This document shows, one piece after another, positions 45,301 to 57,282 of a stretch of 64,000 bases of DNA. The notes under the pieces are model-generated. The model saw nothing but the letters and a program-made list of their open reading frames with translations, did not search any database and had not been told where the DNA came from. Each line of letters starts with the position of its first letter. Position 1 is the stretch's first letter. Source of the DNA: Ooceraea biroi (taxonomy: Eukaryota; Arthropoda; Insecta; Hymenoptera; Formicidae); NCBI RefSeq assembly GCF_003672135.1, contig NC_039515.1:10664001-10728000 (forward strand), given 5' to 3'. The translations under genes were made by a program, and so were the position numbers.

Positions 45301-48300
45301 TACAAGAATATATAAGCATAAATTTGTACATGTTACTCTTGTCTCAAGACAGTAAGACAATGTTATTTAATTGGAGAGAGAAGAATAGAAATTACTGATT
45401 TAAATTAAAAATTGTTTTATTTTCATATTTTTTATACTTGTAATACGATTAAATTAGTCAAGAATATTTTTTGTCTTGTTATCAAAAATCCTTTCTGAGG
45501 GTGTAGGCGATATTTTCGTCGTCCGTCTGTCGTTCATGAATACTTTAGCGTGGCGTTCAGGGACTTTTCTGAGACTCTTGAGACAGGACGACGACATCAC
45601 TCGTATGGCGACAATTAATAAAATTTTAACTAGCCGAGACGCATTGCAAAATACCGCATCACTCGCGCACGTGCGTCGTACCGTGACGCGTGCGTGCTCG
45701 TTTGCGTTCGCTGATAACGATCGTTCTTTACTCACGTTTGTATCAAGGACGCCGTTCCCGTCAGTATCGTACAGCCGAAACATAACTGCAAAAAAAGGAA
45801 AGGATTATCGAGTTAACGCAAGTCGAAACTGCCGCGCAACAAGTTGCAGCTGCGACTACAAGTTCGGGCGCGATAAACTTGTAACAAGTGCGGCAGAAAA
45901 TTGAGAATGACATGCGGTCCCCCTCCCCCCCGTGAATTCTACGTGTCACCATTGTCTTCCTCTCGCCTGAATTTTCCTCGAAAGGCAAACATGCATTTTT
46001 CGAAAATTTCTCACGCATCAGGAACGTCTGCGTATTCACAAAGAGATTCCATTCCTCGTTACTCTGATATGCTGTTATTTTATTATATTATATAATATGA
46101 CGAGTAATAAAAAGTGAGCTATTTTAATCTCTCCTTATCTGTGCCGAAATATTTTGCATCTTTCCCTTGAACAGATATGTATGGGAGAAAAGCTGATAAA
46201 TTCCACGCAAGCAAGGAGACGTGCAATTTTCGTGAGAAGCTTAGGCATCGCAAGTTTCTAAGCGTGCTGATATTCACGATATTGCATACCTCGCAAAACA
46301 ATTTTTCGCTATCTAGCGTGCGCATGCACGTAAAATATCGTTCTGACAACATTCTAAAGACGGACGGGATTCCGCTGTGATCCACGTGCAGGCCATGTGT
46401 TTTTGATTATTCAAGAAAGACTCGTTTAATTATTATTATTTTGCAAGTATTGATTTCGTCTGTAAAAAATAACACGAATCTCTTTCGAGGAATCGTTGTT
46501 CTGCCGCTCTAACGAATTGTCTGAGACGAAGAACCTGACGGGATTTCGCGCATCCCAAGATAATCGTTGCTTCGTGGCAATTACGTACATTCCAGTTTAT
46601 CCTCCGGTCTGCCGGCTTCCAGAAGGGAGAGATAACAAACGATATCTTTGAGGCTGACTTTAACGGACTGGACATCTATTGTGCTCTGCTTCCTGACTAG
46701 GTGCCTCATCTCTGAAAAATAAGAAATGCGTTTTCGAGTTAATCGGATGTTAAATCAGCAGTCGATCCGTAAGATACGAGTCGATTTGTGCAGTGCAGGG
46801 AGTAATTAAAATTTATCTGGGTAAATTAATTGAATACTCATAAATTTATAGAATGTCAATGTAATACACAAGCTTCAATTATGCTACAACATTAATTTGC
46901 AGCGAAGTTCTAATTAGATTCTTGTAATTTTCTTGTAATTAAATCTTTTCACGGAGATTACTCATAATCTCATTTTTAATAATAAATCACTTTTAGGAAT
47001 TATCCTATAAAGTACTTTTTATTCGATGTTGAATGTAGCTTTAACCGAGATTTCTTTGACGTCGCGTTTCGTGGAAGAGACGCTGTATTTTTGAACGAAA
47101 GAGCACCTAGACGTCGGACAAAGTGGAAATCGCCAGACTTATGATATGATGGGTCTGTCCCGTATTTCGCGGAAAATTCACGATGCATTCGGACGATGAT
47201 TCGCGAATGGAAAATTCCGAGCGATTGCAACAGCACGATTCTGCTGTATTTTTAGAGAACTGCTCGCATAAACTTGTCTAATTGTACCTAAAAGTCTAGA
47301 GAACCTGTTGCTTCGACCGAGGCAGCGCCAGCTGTCAATACATATAAGCGGCGAGAGAAAGAGAGAGAGAGTGTCGGATTTATTATAATTGTTAAAATAT
47401 AGTTGCCGCCCGAGACAGGTCGACGACGCCTAGTTCGTATTTCTGGATCGCCTATTTATATCCGCAAACCGCCGTGTAGTTTTACGCGAATCAACACAGC
47501 GTTATATCGATTGGATTGGATTGGATTGCCCCTGACAAAATTTATTCTGCCGCGACCATCTCCAAATTCGAGCTGTCCAGAAACTAAAACTAACGTCGAC
47601 GAATTTGGATCTCGCGCAAAAAGATTTGCCGGAATAATTTCTGCGCGTAACAGTGGAAACAGAATAAACATGCAAGACACGTATTTCTGGAAGAGTAAAC
47701 TCACTGAAATTGTACTCGTAATTTCTGCTCGTTATTTCATCGGTATCCTTGTGCATCTGGACATATATGCACAACAACCAATTTGGTATTTCTCTTCAAA
47801 GCAGAATTGTTGCAGCGATTTCGATTAACGTCTAGTTTGAACGTGTAACTTCTATGCGAATGTGTCCGACGCACGTGATGTATTCTCCATTAACAGGAAC
47901 ATTATCATGTAGTCACGATATCTCTCTCAGCTCTTATTTTTGGGCGATCGCATAGCCGCATCTCGCACAAGTCATTTTGCGCGACGATGGCCAATCTAAA
48001 AATAAACCTTCGCGCGCGAGACGGGACGACGCGTCGCGCGAGCTAACGCGGCCATTTCATCCATGCGGGACATTTTTTTTATTCTCGAACGATCCAATTT
48101 GTTCGGAGCGAGAGAGCTCCGGAGCTACGGTGCGTAATGACACCTCGAAAAAGAAAATGTATGAATCATTCACTGCGGCGAGAAAGCACGCGGCGCATTG
48201 ATCGATCGGCTGATCAACGCGGACAGTGATGATTAATCATCGTGACGTGTAACCATCGAAACCTTCAACGAGCCTCTGTGCTGGAGTATTTTTTATTCTA

Positions 48301-51300
48301 CTAACGAATGTAATCTGCGCAGTACCAATATTTTTGTTTTTATCAACAATTTTTCTGTTCATACAGCTAACTTGTCTTTTTTTAATGCTATTTGTTGAAA
48401 GTAATTTTGTATTACGATAGTTATTAGTTGTATACAGTTACAATAGTTACTACTAGAGATAGTATACCAAGCTTTGCCGCCTGTTAACGAAAGTCCGTAA
48501 CAATTACGAATAACGAGCGGATTCAGTGAGTTGAACTAATTATCATTTGCGGGTGGTAGCGTTGATTATTCAGTTTAGTTGATTTCGCGTGATAGAGGTT
48601 GACGTGTTCACCGCATAATACACGGAAGATAGAGAGGTCTAAGACTGCAAATTATATCGCAAATCGGATTATTTAAAACTGCTGGTCCAATTTCTTCACG
48701 ATTCTATGATAAATCGTTAAATTGTTTGAATTATGTAAAGCTTTCCCTCAAATTTGTTATAGCCTCCTCCACTTGAATCAATCGTTTCACGTGATGCCGC
48801 ACGTTTAGCGCGCCCGAGATCTCCAAAGATCGTGCAAAATTGAACAATTATCTCACCTTCCTTCAGCTTCATTCCGGACACGTTTGGTAACTGGACCATC
48901 TTGCCCTTCACCATCATCAAGAGCAGCGAAAGAGGGAAATCGCTCTCGATCACCGAACTGAATTGTTCGATCGCTCTGCGTCACGGTGTTTAAAGCGAAA
49001 CGAGCGTATGATGATTTAACGACCATTGAGTCGATCGCGGAGCGACGTCAATCTGCGATTAGTTATTTAGCCCGGAAGTACTTGTTGCTCCTCCTGCGAC
49101 TCGAGAGTCACTGAGAGCGTGACGGAACCACCGTCAAGAGGCTGGTATCATTCTCTCACACGCTCGTGACGTCATTTATACCGGATGATACTGGTGGTAC
49201 AGCTATTTCGGTGGCACCCGCGCGCGTACTCAACTACTCACGCGCACGAAACCCGCGTGGATGTCGCGGGCGATCCAAAGCGCGCGTTTCCTCTCTCTCG
49301 CTCTCTCGTTATGCGCGATCGATCCGGTGATACTTACAAGTAAACCTACGGAAGTGTCATTCTCCGATTTTTCTGAAATTTGGATATGTTATAATACATG
49401 AAAAACTAAGGGACACGTATTTTTTTTTAGCGGCGGAAAAACATATTTAGGGGGTGAAACGACCCCCCAAAATGGGGGGTAAAATGGAAAAATTGCGATA
49501 TCTTTGAGACCAGTGAAGTGATTTTAACGATTTTTGGTATGAAAGTATCTTTCGATAGAAGACGAAAATCGGCCTAGGTATGTTGGAAGGGGAGTGAAAA
49601 TTCAAAATCTTATTAAATACGCATGGTATAAAAGTGGGTATATAAAAGAAAAACCGTTGGAATTTGATAATCCTGTTGATTTCTGTTTTAAAAATTGTGA
49701 GACATCTTGCGGGTTCTGCAATGTGTGTGCAGTAATAAGATGTGCTTGGTGCAAAAAATCTTTGTACATAATACATTTTTTTAACGAATATCATGTATGC
49801 AAAACTTTCAAAAAATGATTTAATTGTCAAATCAGCCATTTATAAAATAAAAGTAATAATAAAAAAATTAATGAAATAAAAACACAAAAAAAATTAAAAC
49901 GACAAAAAAAATAATAAAATTGAAATAACAAAAAAATCTTTCGTTACGTGTACATAAGCGTTCTAACAATGAATCGTGTTCTGACACACTTACAGAAAAT
50001 AGTGAGAGGCAAGGGGACTCACTCTAATCATTTTTCATTTAATTTTTTAGCTACATTGTTTAAACAATTTTGTTATAAACGATTAATATTTTTAACATGT
50101 TTAATTCACTTCACATAACTAACAATAAATGTCAAAAGTTGATTTTATTGTATTTTGAAAGTCGCATGTCGAGTTACTGTCTATTCAAGTAATTTTTGAA
50201 GTTTTCGTCCGCCATATTGGATCCGCCATATTGAATTTTGAAAATCTGATTTCAGATTCGGATTCAGCGACTTAAAAAACCAATATATTAAAAAGATCGA
50301 ACAGTTAAAAAATATAGTTTCACAAGGTGTTTCATGCGCAATGCCAAACGAACGCGGCAATTTAGGGATTGTTTACCCCCCAAATATTTATATAAAACAA
50401 AACAAAAAAATACGTGTTCCTTAATTAGCTTTCCTCTTGAAGTTTTAATAGATTTTACTTCGATCAGATCAAAACTGATTTTTTGCAGCAAGAAATTGGT
50501 CACTTTAGGGGTAGTTCACCCCCTAATTTTCACTCCCCTTCCAACATACCTAGGCCGATTTTCGTCTTCTATCGAAAGATACTTTCATATCAAAAATCAT
50601 TAAAATCGCTTCACTGGTCTCAAAGATATCGCAATTTTTCCATTTTACCCCCCATTTTGGGGGGTCGTTTCACCCCCTAAATATGTTTTTCCGCCGCTAA
50701 AAAAAAATACGTGTCCCTTAGTTTTTCATGTATTATAACATATCCAAATTTCAGAAAAATCGGAGAGTGACACTTCCGTAGGTTTACTTGTTAGTTCATT
50801 AGCAGCACTTTATTAACTCGAAGGAGCGCGAAATTCGTCGGCCTACTCCTTTGCGAGAGTAAAGCGAGAGTAAAGCGAGAGGCGAGCGTCCGATCTAGCA
50901 GACGCAGAGAGCACGATCAAAAGCGAAAGCGGAAACGTAAAAATGTAATAAAAATACGGAAACCGCCGAGTTTGATTGCCGGGCGAAAATGAGATTTTCG
51001 CACGTGCCGCGCTCGAAATAGTTTTCCTATTTTCTTTTTCTCGAATATCCCCGCGAATATTCTTGCCTTCTTGTGTCTCTCGCGCAACGCGTTTTACGGC
51101 CCTTTTACTGCGAACCGAGCACCTGGAGGCGACTATTCATCTTCTGATTCATCAGAGACGAGAGACCGAGCCCCAGCCCGGCAACAGCTTTAAAACGCGG
51201 CTCGGGGATGGACCAGGGGGGAGGCAAGGCACTGTAGCCGCTATACTGCGCTATACATACAACGTATAGCGGTAATACGCAACTTTGATTCGTCATAATC

Positions 51301-54300
51301 CTCTATTTTCAGATCATATTTGATGTTTCCCTTTCATTTTTCACGAGTCACGTATACCAAAAGGCGCGACGGGGCAGGCTTGAACTCGCGATTTCATCAC
51401 CTCCGACGATGTATTTGACGCGGAAGCGCACGTGTTTCACGAGCAGCAGCCGATAAGATCAGGCTGGTTCTTCAAACAGACGCGGAAATAGAATCGAATC
51501 GAGTTTTCTCGATCGTGTACACAGGCTTCATGACATTTCGCGAAGATCAACTCGCCTCTGGGTTTCTCTCTTTTTCCCTCTCTTTCCTCCCCCCCTCTCT
51601 CTCTCTTTCTCTCTCACTCTCGCTCTCTTCCTCATTCTTTCTCGGCGTACGTAGATTGTCGTGTAAAATCAGAATTTAAAATAGGAATATCCATTTCCTA
51701 TATTCCCCTCTGGAAAGGGCCGAGCTTATGCGCGCGATCGATGGCACGATCTCGCCGCAGACGTGAATAAACATTTCCCGTAAATCCGTAATGTAAGCAC
51801 GATTATTTCCGTCACTTGCCGGCTCGTCTTCATTTAAGACAGACATAAACATCGTCGTGTTGATGTCTCGCGCAAGTAATCCGGATCTACCGCTTTTTAC
51901 AGACACGCGTCGGAAAATTGACGGATGCATCATCTCTCGCTCGTGCGCTCTGTGCGCCAGCAAAGAACCACCGCGAAAAGAGTGCAAAAAATGCCCGTTT
52001 TTCCGTCCTCGATTTTTCAAATGAATTTTATGCCAAATGATAGCTCATGATGAGACATTAATCACAGAAAAATTTTACGATGAGCATATGATTGGTTTCA
52101 GAGATATTCAGAGGGTCAAAGTGGTTACCACCTACTGAGAAAGTATGACACTATCGACACTGTATAGCATGAATTTTGGTTGACTTTTTTCGAAACGTAG
52201 TACCCATGAGTTCTTTGAGTTGCTGATTACGAATCTGATGTCAGATTTCAAAAATTCAAGATGGCGGATCCAATATGGCGGATATAAAATATAAAAAAAA
52301 TTAATTTCTCCAAAAATGGTTATCTAATCGTGTTCAGGATCGCGCTCTCCTGTGCGACTCGCTTGCGATCCTGAACCCGCTTAGATAACCATTTTTGGAG
52401 AAATTAATTTTTTTTATATTTTATATCCGCCATATTGGATCCGCCATCTTGAATTTTTGAAATCTGACATCAGATTCGTAATCAGCAACTCAAAGAACAC
52501 ATGGGTACTACGTTTCGAAAAAAGTCAACCAAAATTCATGCTATACAGTGTCGATAGTGTCATACTTTCTCAGTAGGTGGTAACCACTTTGACCCTCTGA
52601 ATATCTCTGAAACCAATCATATGCTCATCGCAAAATTTTTCTGTGATTAATGTCTCATTATGAGCTATCATTTGTCATAAAATTCATTTGAAAAATCGAG
52701 GGCGGAAAAACGGGCATTTTTTGCGGTGGTTCTTTCTCGAATTTCACGTGGATCTCGGATTGCAGACAAATTACCGTACGGTAATTTTTCCATCGGCATA
52801 AATAACACGGAATAAAAATATATTTTTAATATATTCTAAATATATAATTTTTTAAAAGTCATTTCTCAAATACCGGATGTATATATACATATATTCACGG
52901 AGCGTGACGTTCACCTATACGTAAAAGAATGACGCAGAGTGCTGTCGCAAAATTCACGGAGGCGCGTAATGAAACGAAGAGATGGCTGCGACGATATCGT
53001 AAAAGCGATATAAAGAACGGCACAGCTCGGCGGGGCATTGTGGTCGTATTTTTTCGATTACGTTCACCGTCGTCCCGATACGATGAGGTATATTTCTGAA
53101 AGAGATGTCACGTTCCCCCGAGCAGTAATTCACCCGGCATTTACGATCGCAGAGTTTGTTTGAGAGTAACGCGCGCCAACGTAAGATCGATGGCGACCGG
53201 AATGGACCCTTTGTCATGTCACCGCAACGCGATCTCGCCGCGACAAAAATGAATTCTGCATCGCATGAATTTTGCGGATACGTTGCGTTCGCACGCACTG
53301 GAAGAGAAATCTCTTAAGCGGCCCGGGCACATTCTTCTATTCGCTATACAGGGTGTCCCGGGTTTTAACCGACAAACTGCGGGAGCATATTCTACTAGTG
53401 GAAATAAGAAAAAATTCTTATATCGAGTTTGCTTGGAAATGCTTTATTACAAAGTTATAAACCAATATTGAAAAGAAATATGAGATAAGTAACAACGGAA
53501 CATAGTGTAGAATTTGGAAGGTCGAAGATGTTTACGTTATGTGTATTCACATGTATTCATGTTCACTATGTTGAAACGATTCAGTATAATTGTTACTTTC
53601 ACAACAGTAGCTGTTAGATTTCAATCGTCGTGTCAACTAGCAATTACTATCAGAATGCCAAAAGTGTTTTCAAATGAGGAATACACCGATATTCATTTCG
53701 TGTACGGATTCTGTGACGGAAATGCACGAGCTGCCGTACGAGAGTATCAACGTAGATTTCCTAACAGGAGAGTACCAGATAGATTTAAAGCAACGAATTA
53801 CTAATTCAGTTACTGAGACGCAACAAAATTTTCAGGAATGTCGTACTGTAACAAATTCTGTACTGCGTCGATGTCTAGCTTGTATCGATGTGCAAGGACA
53901 ACATTTTGAAATGCGTCACTAAATCATTGCGTAGATAATTTATATTTTTGTGAAAAAATCCGTTGTTACTTATCTGATATTTCTTTTCAATATTGGTTTA
54001 TAACTTTGTAATAAAGCATTTCTAAGCAAACTCGATATAAGAATTTTTTCTTATTTCCACTAGTAGAATATGCTCCCGCAGTTTGTCGGTTAAAACCCGG
54101 GACACCCTGTATGTAAATTTATTCATGTAAAGCCGCAACTCGCCCGAGGAAATTAATGTCTGACATTCGGCAGGTTCTTCGATCATGAGGAAGCGATTCT
54201 TTATCGAATGTTTGGGAATGTAAAGTTTCCGAGATAACTAGAATAAGAAGGGATGGTAGAATGGATGGATTATGCTCAAAGGAAGTTAGCGAAAGCTCGT

Positions 54301-57282
54301 TAGAAGGGAATCATGCTCGGATTAATTCTTGATGACAAGATGAACATCCGGGATTAACGAAAAAGTTTTAGCACGTATTCGTTTTAGGTGCATAATATAT
54401 GCAGTACAATTCAGTCATCAAAATATTTGCTCTCGTTTTTTACAATTGTTTGCCATCTCTTGGCAAATTTCAAATCACTTTGCGAAAACAGGTTTTCGTA
54501 TCTCAGCCGCATCTCGTTCCGTCCAGTTAAAAAGTACTGCATCGATTGGAATAAGCGGTAATCCGAAGGCGCCAAGTTGAGCGAATAAAAAACGCCGCGT
54601 GTGAAAAAACTTTCCAGCCCAAGTCCAAAAAGGATTTGCTGAGTACGAAAAGCATATATAGCTTTTCATCGCGTTCATTATTCGATTATTCTTATATTTC
54701 GAAATTATTTTTATCGTTAAACCATGACACATGACGTTTTACAAATTTCAATGCAATACAAATGCTCTTGAAAAACGTGAAAAAGCGAGAATTTATTTGC
54801 AGTTTAAATAGTAATACCAGAACGCTGAAAAAGACTAAAACTTTTGCATCTAATATATCGCGGAAAAAGTATTGACATTCACCACTCGAACGATTAGTAA
54901 GATCGAGCAGAAAAATCGACATTTGCGGTACTCTGAACGGTTTCACGTTTGCGAGCAAATATTGCTCAATGTACCGTTCATATTGGAGAGATTCAGCGAT
55001 TTTGACCGTACCTTCCAATTTCCCGTTGTTGACGAGGAGGGAATTGTTCGACTTCCTGGACGAATTTCGCGACATTTGGCTGTGACTTGGGCTGCTGTCC
55101 GCGCTCTTCTTCTCTAGCACATCGTGACAGCTGTACGACGTATGGGTGATCGTTAACATCGGGTGCACGCTTCCTGAATCGTCCACGTGATTGCGTGAAA
55201 CACAGAGGAAACAAACAACATGATCGATCGACTTCGCCAGTTGATCTTGCTTCTATAATATATGCGTGGACACACACGGTATGAGCCTCGCGTAAGATGT
55301 ATTGCCGTAAATATCCGTCACTCAACTAATTCTGGTATGTCTGGAGGCCGTGTTTGTCTTTTGTTGATAAATATGTCTATAAGAAATATCCTACACTCTT
55401 TTCGTATTTTTATCCATTCAAAAAACTAAATTGCAACAGTAAGTTTCCTTTCTGATAAACAACTTTCTGTCTATACATACATGTTTAATGTTTAATGTTA
55501 TATTTAGGAATTAACAATATTTTGTTTTCTGATTTACTGAAATATTTCTTAAAATATATTTGGAATACTTGTTGAAATATATTTGGAATACTTGTTGAAA
55601 TATATTTGGAATGCAACTCTACAAATACTTTAAAATCGATTGAAAAATCAGAGGTGAATATTTAAAATCAGGGTAAATTAATTTTAACGAACGATGCCAT
55701 CAACGCTTACGGGGTATTTTCTACATCTTCATTCAAAGCTCTTTTGAGTTGGATCGATTGTTATCCGTCTGCCATTTCGGAGAGGACAATAGTATTTTCC
55801 GATATGTGATGCAAGGTAAAAAAATTCAAGCTATCAGAGTTCTCATTTCCTTTTTGCCTTTTTGCTGCTGACCTATTTTACTCGATCGCAAGAATACTCG
55901 TTTACCGTAAAAATACAGAGACGGAAGCCTCGAGCACTGCGAGCACTGCGATTGAAGGAGAGAAATTCGTATTAATCCTTTCGTCCCTGAATATAAATAT
56001 ATATTTATGGTGCCTATGTGTACCACTCGGGACGAAAGGGTTAAAAGCGGCATTAATATCGCGTGATCAATGATTCCGTATCATTCGACTTTTTGACAGC
56101 GTGCTGTTGCACAATTCTTAATCTTACTGATAGCAAACAGATTCTCCTGACGGATAAATAATGCTGAGAATTTATTTTACTTCTTCATCAAAGAATTCCT
56201 CGAAGAACGCCAAGATTGCACATTTATACGTAGCACTATTACACAATTATTATTCAATGAAATAATAATTCAACTGTGATAGGAAATAATAAAGTGTCCG
56301 CAAAATGTTACCGGAAAAAATATGTCCTATATAAATAATTAGACCATTAACTAACTGTAAGTAATCCGGATCGCGTCTAGATGACGATAGATCAAACTAA
56401 ACACATACTTATGAATAAGCATGATATAAGCTTATTATATATTAATTATATATTAATTTTAATTAATTTTAATAATAATTTTATATATTAATTTTATACA
56501 TGGCAACCTTTAAAAACCAAACAACAAGATTCTCCAAAACGTCGCTACATTGAGTTGTCTCACAGTCTAGACGTGAGACAGATTAAAGACCTAATATATG
56601 TGTACTTTACCTGTTCGCGTTTTGGAGATCTCGCTCTCGGTTCTGTGATGACCCAGCGCTTGCAATTTTTCCGTGATACCGTGAATTTTGTCAGCTAGCG
56701 AGGATCCGCCGTGGCTGTCCGCAGAGGTGCCGCCGGGTACGCCGGTGCTATTAACGTTACTGCTGGAAGTCGTGTGCGACGTAATTGCAGCGCAGGCGGT
56801 TGTCGAGGAGAGCACGGCCATCTCCTGGGAACCAACAAACGCGGATAATACGCGGCTTTTAATTCTTGGGGCACTCGTTTATGGCTGCCTTTAATTGTTG
56901 CTTTTTACGTCAAAAGCGTGCTCGCACCACGCAACACGCTTCCTTTTCCGTTTTTTTCCCCCATTCCTTTCACCTCGACGTTGTCGCGACTGTGCCCCTT
57001 CGCGCGCACGAGAGCAAGAATTCTCTTCTTTTCGTCGTGACCACCGATTTGTCCTCACGACTACTTATCGTTAGTCACGCTAATGAACGCGGTATCCCGC
57101 TCTCGTAGCAATAACAATTCGTATTAATCTCAAAATGCGATACGTACCTTGAAAGCCTTGCCGTCCACCCCGCGCGAGTCCTTCTTGACGAACGAAAGGA
57201 AAAGATGTCGACACAGTTCATCGGGTGTATCGATCTCCAGATACGAATTTAGGAATTTGCGGAAACCCTCGTAATCGATGTC
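39302..57282 (-). CDS. Dgk: Type I diacylglycerol kinase, 14 exons visible, 5' end missing
   Basis: Phosphorylates diacylglycerol to phosphatidic acid at membranes, ending DAG/PKC signalling; calcium-sensitive through EF-hands. Exons in transcript order: 57,282-57,148; 56,824-56,611; 46,711-46,589; 45,785-45,736; 43,478-43,404; 43,210-42,973; 42,787-42,582; 42,446-42,273; 41,886-41,595; 41,266-41,142; 40,964-40,677; 40,430-40,229; 39,931-39,750; 39,391-39,302. All are GT-AG with matching phases, giving 797 residues plus stop. Residues 1-45 match the family's N-terminal region. EF-hands are DTDGNGVLDTNE and DYDADGTVSLEE. Two C1 zinc fingers follow (HLWRLKHF ... HERC; HHWVEGN ... HNRC). The catalytic domain has VFINPKSGG, GGDGTVGW and PLGTGNDLARCLRW. 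The accessory domain has NIPFTHGGSNLWG and ends FFRFLKR. The start exon lies upstream, probably outside the window. The 9.9-kb intron (46,712-56,610) is full of foldback elements. Confidence 0.96.
43479..45735. other. Dgk intron, 2.3 kb
   Basis: Intron between the first EF-hand exon and the next. It holds the palindrome at 44,925-45,190 and otherwise shows no coding sequence. Confidence 0.6.
44925..45190. mobile_element. Foldback MITE with about 107-bp arms in a Dgk intron
   Basis: 44,925-45,033 is the near-perfect reverse complement of 45,084-45,190. Both arms include GGCCAATATTTATGTGTTGC. The 50-base middle contains GTATATTGTATATAC. The structure is a miniature foldback element. Confidence 0.8.
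46712..49336. other. Dgk large intron, proximal part
   Basis: No supported coding exon. 47,513-47,530 has a short GATTG repeat. Open frames at 47,403-47,828 and 48,717-48,953 have no family match; the second has a usable acceptor and donor, but its phase does not fit the neighbouring exons. Confidence 0.5.
49337..50790 (+). mobile_element. 1,454-bp DNA transposon, CAAG ends, TTA duplication
   Basis: It begins CAAGTAAACCTACGGAAGTG and ends with the reverse complement. The TIRs are about 260 bp (49,337-49,605 and 50,520-50,790). TTA lies on both sides. The interior has a Cys-rich frame that looks like the end of a transposase. The element at 62,715 shares the CAAG terminus and a 3-bp duplication. 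Confidence 0.8.
49594..49818 (+). pseudogene. Cys/His-rich C-terminal transposase fragment
   Basis: A 74-codon frame without ATG start (it opens in the left TIR). Its second half has spacing C-x3-C-x3-C-x2-C-x2-C-x5-C-x2-C ... HF-x4-HVC: KNCETSCGFCNVC, then RCAWCKKS, then FNEYHVC. This resembles the zinc-binding tail at the end of piggyBac-type and some other DNA transposases. No catalytic core is present. The 3-bp TTA duplication does not fit piggyBac (TTAA), so the superfamily stays open. Confidence 0.5.
51570..51635. repeat. (CT)n-rich microsatellite
   Basis: A pyrimidine-rich stretch of CT/CCT/TTT repeats in the Dgk intron. Confidence 0.8.
51962..52734. mobile_element. Foldback element, about 370-bp arms
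   Basis: 51,962-52,348 is the near-identical reverse complement of 52,370-52,734. The only sizeable difference seen is an 11-base insertion near the left end. The ends are AAAGAACCACCGC and GCGGTGGTTCTTT. The centre carries GTTCAGGATCGC facing GCGATCCTGAAC. Almost the whole element is arm, so it folds into a single hairpin. Phrases such as GGATCCGCCAT also occur in the neighbouring element at about 50,210-50,240, suggesting distant relationship. Confidence 0.85.
53349..54109 (+). mobile_element. 761-bp Tc1/mariner-type element, copy 3
   Basis: Same ends and length as copies 1 and 2, flanked by TA, inside the large Dgk intron. The DUF4817-like frame starts at 53,655 and ends at 53,804. Few differences from copy 1 are visible, for example EGRRCL for EGQRCL upstream of the start. 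Confidence 0.88.
54112..56610. other. Dgk large intron, distal part
   Basis: No coding exon is recognised. Minor features: a short tandem repeat of GAAATATATTTGGAATACTT around 55,538-55,615, and the MITE at 55,972-56,044. Open frames at 54,692-55,325 have no family match. Confidence 0.45.
55972..56044. mobile_element. 73-bp TTAA-flanked MITE (piggyBac-like ends)
   Basis: TTAATCCTTTCGTCCC at the left faces GGGACGAAAGGGTTAA at the right. TTAA plus a CCCTTT-type end is the arrangement of piggyBac-mobilised miniature elements. The assignment is by pattern only. Confidence 0.6.

Noticed and set aside
47403..47828. 141-codon frame in the Dgk intron
   Set aside because: It opens without ATG, has no family resemblance and has an overlapping open frame on the other strand.
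48857..48933. Candidate extra Dgk exon on the - strand (frame VIESDFPLSLLLMM...)
   Set aside because: It has an acceptor and a GTGAGA donor, but the phase needed for its open frame does not match the preceding exon (56,824-56,611), whereas that exon joins 46,711 in frame directly. There is no similarity to the family.
51355..51420. tRNA-like phrase (GAGTTCAAGCCTGCC on the - strand)
   Set aside because: The bases around the TTCAAGC loop do not form a T stem, and no anticodon or D arm can be drawn.
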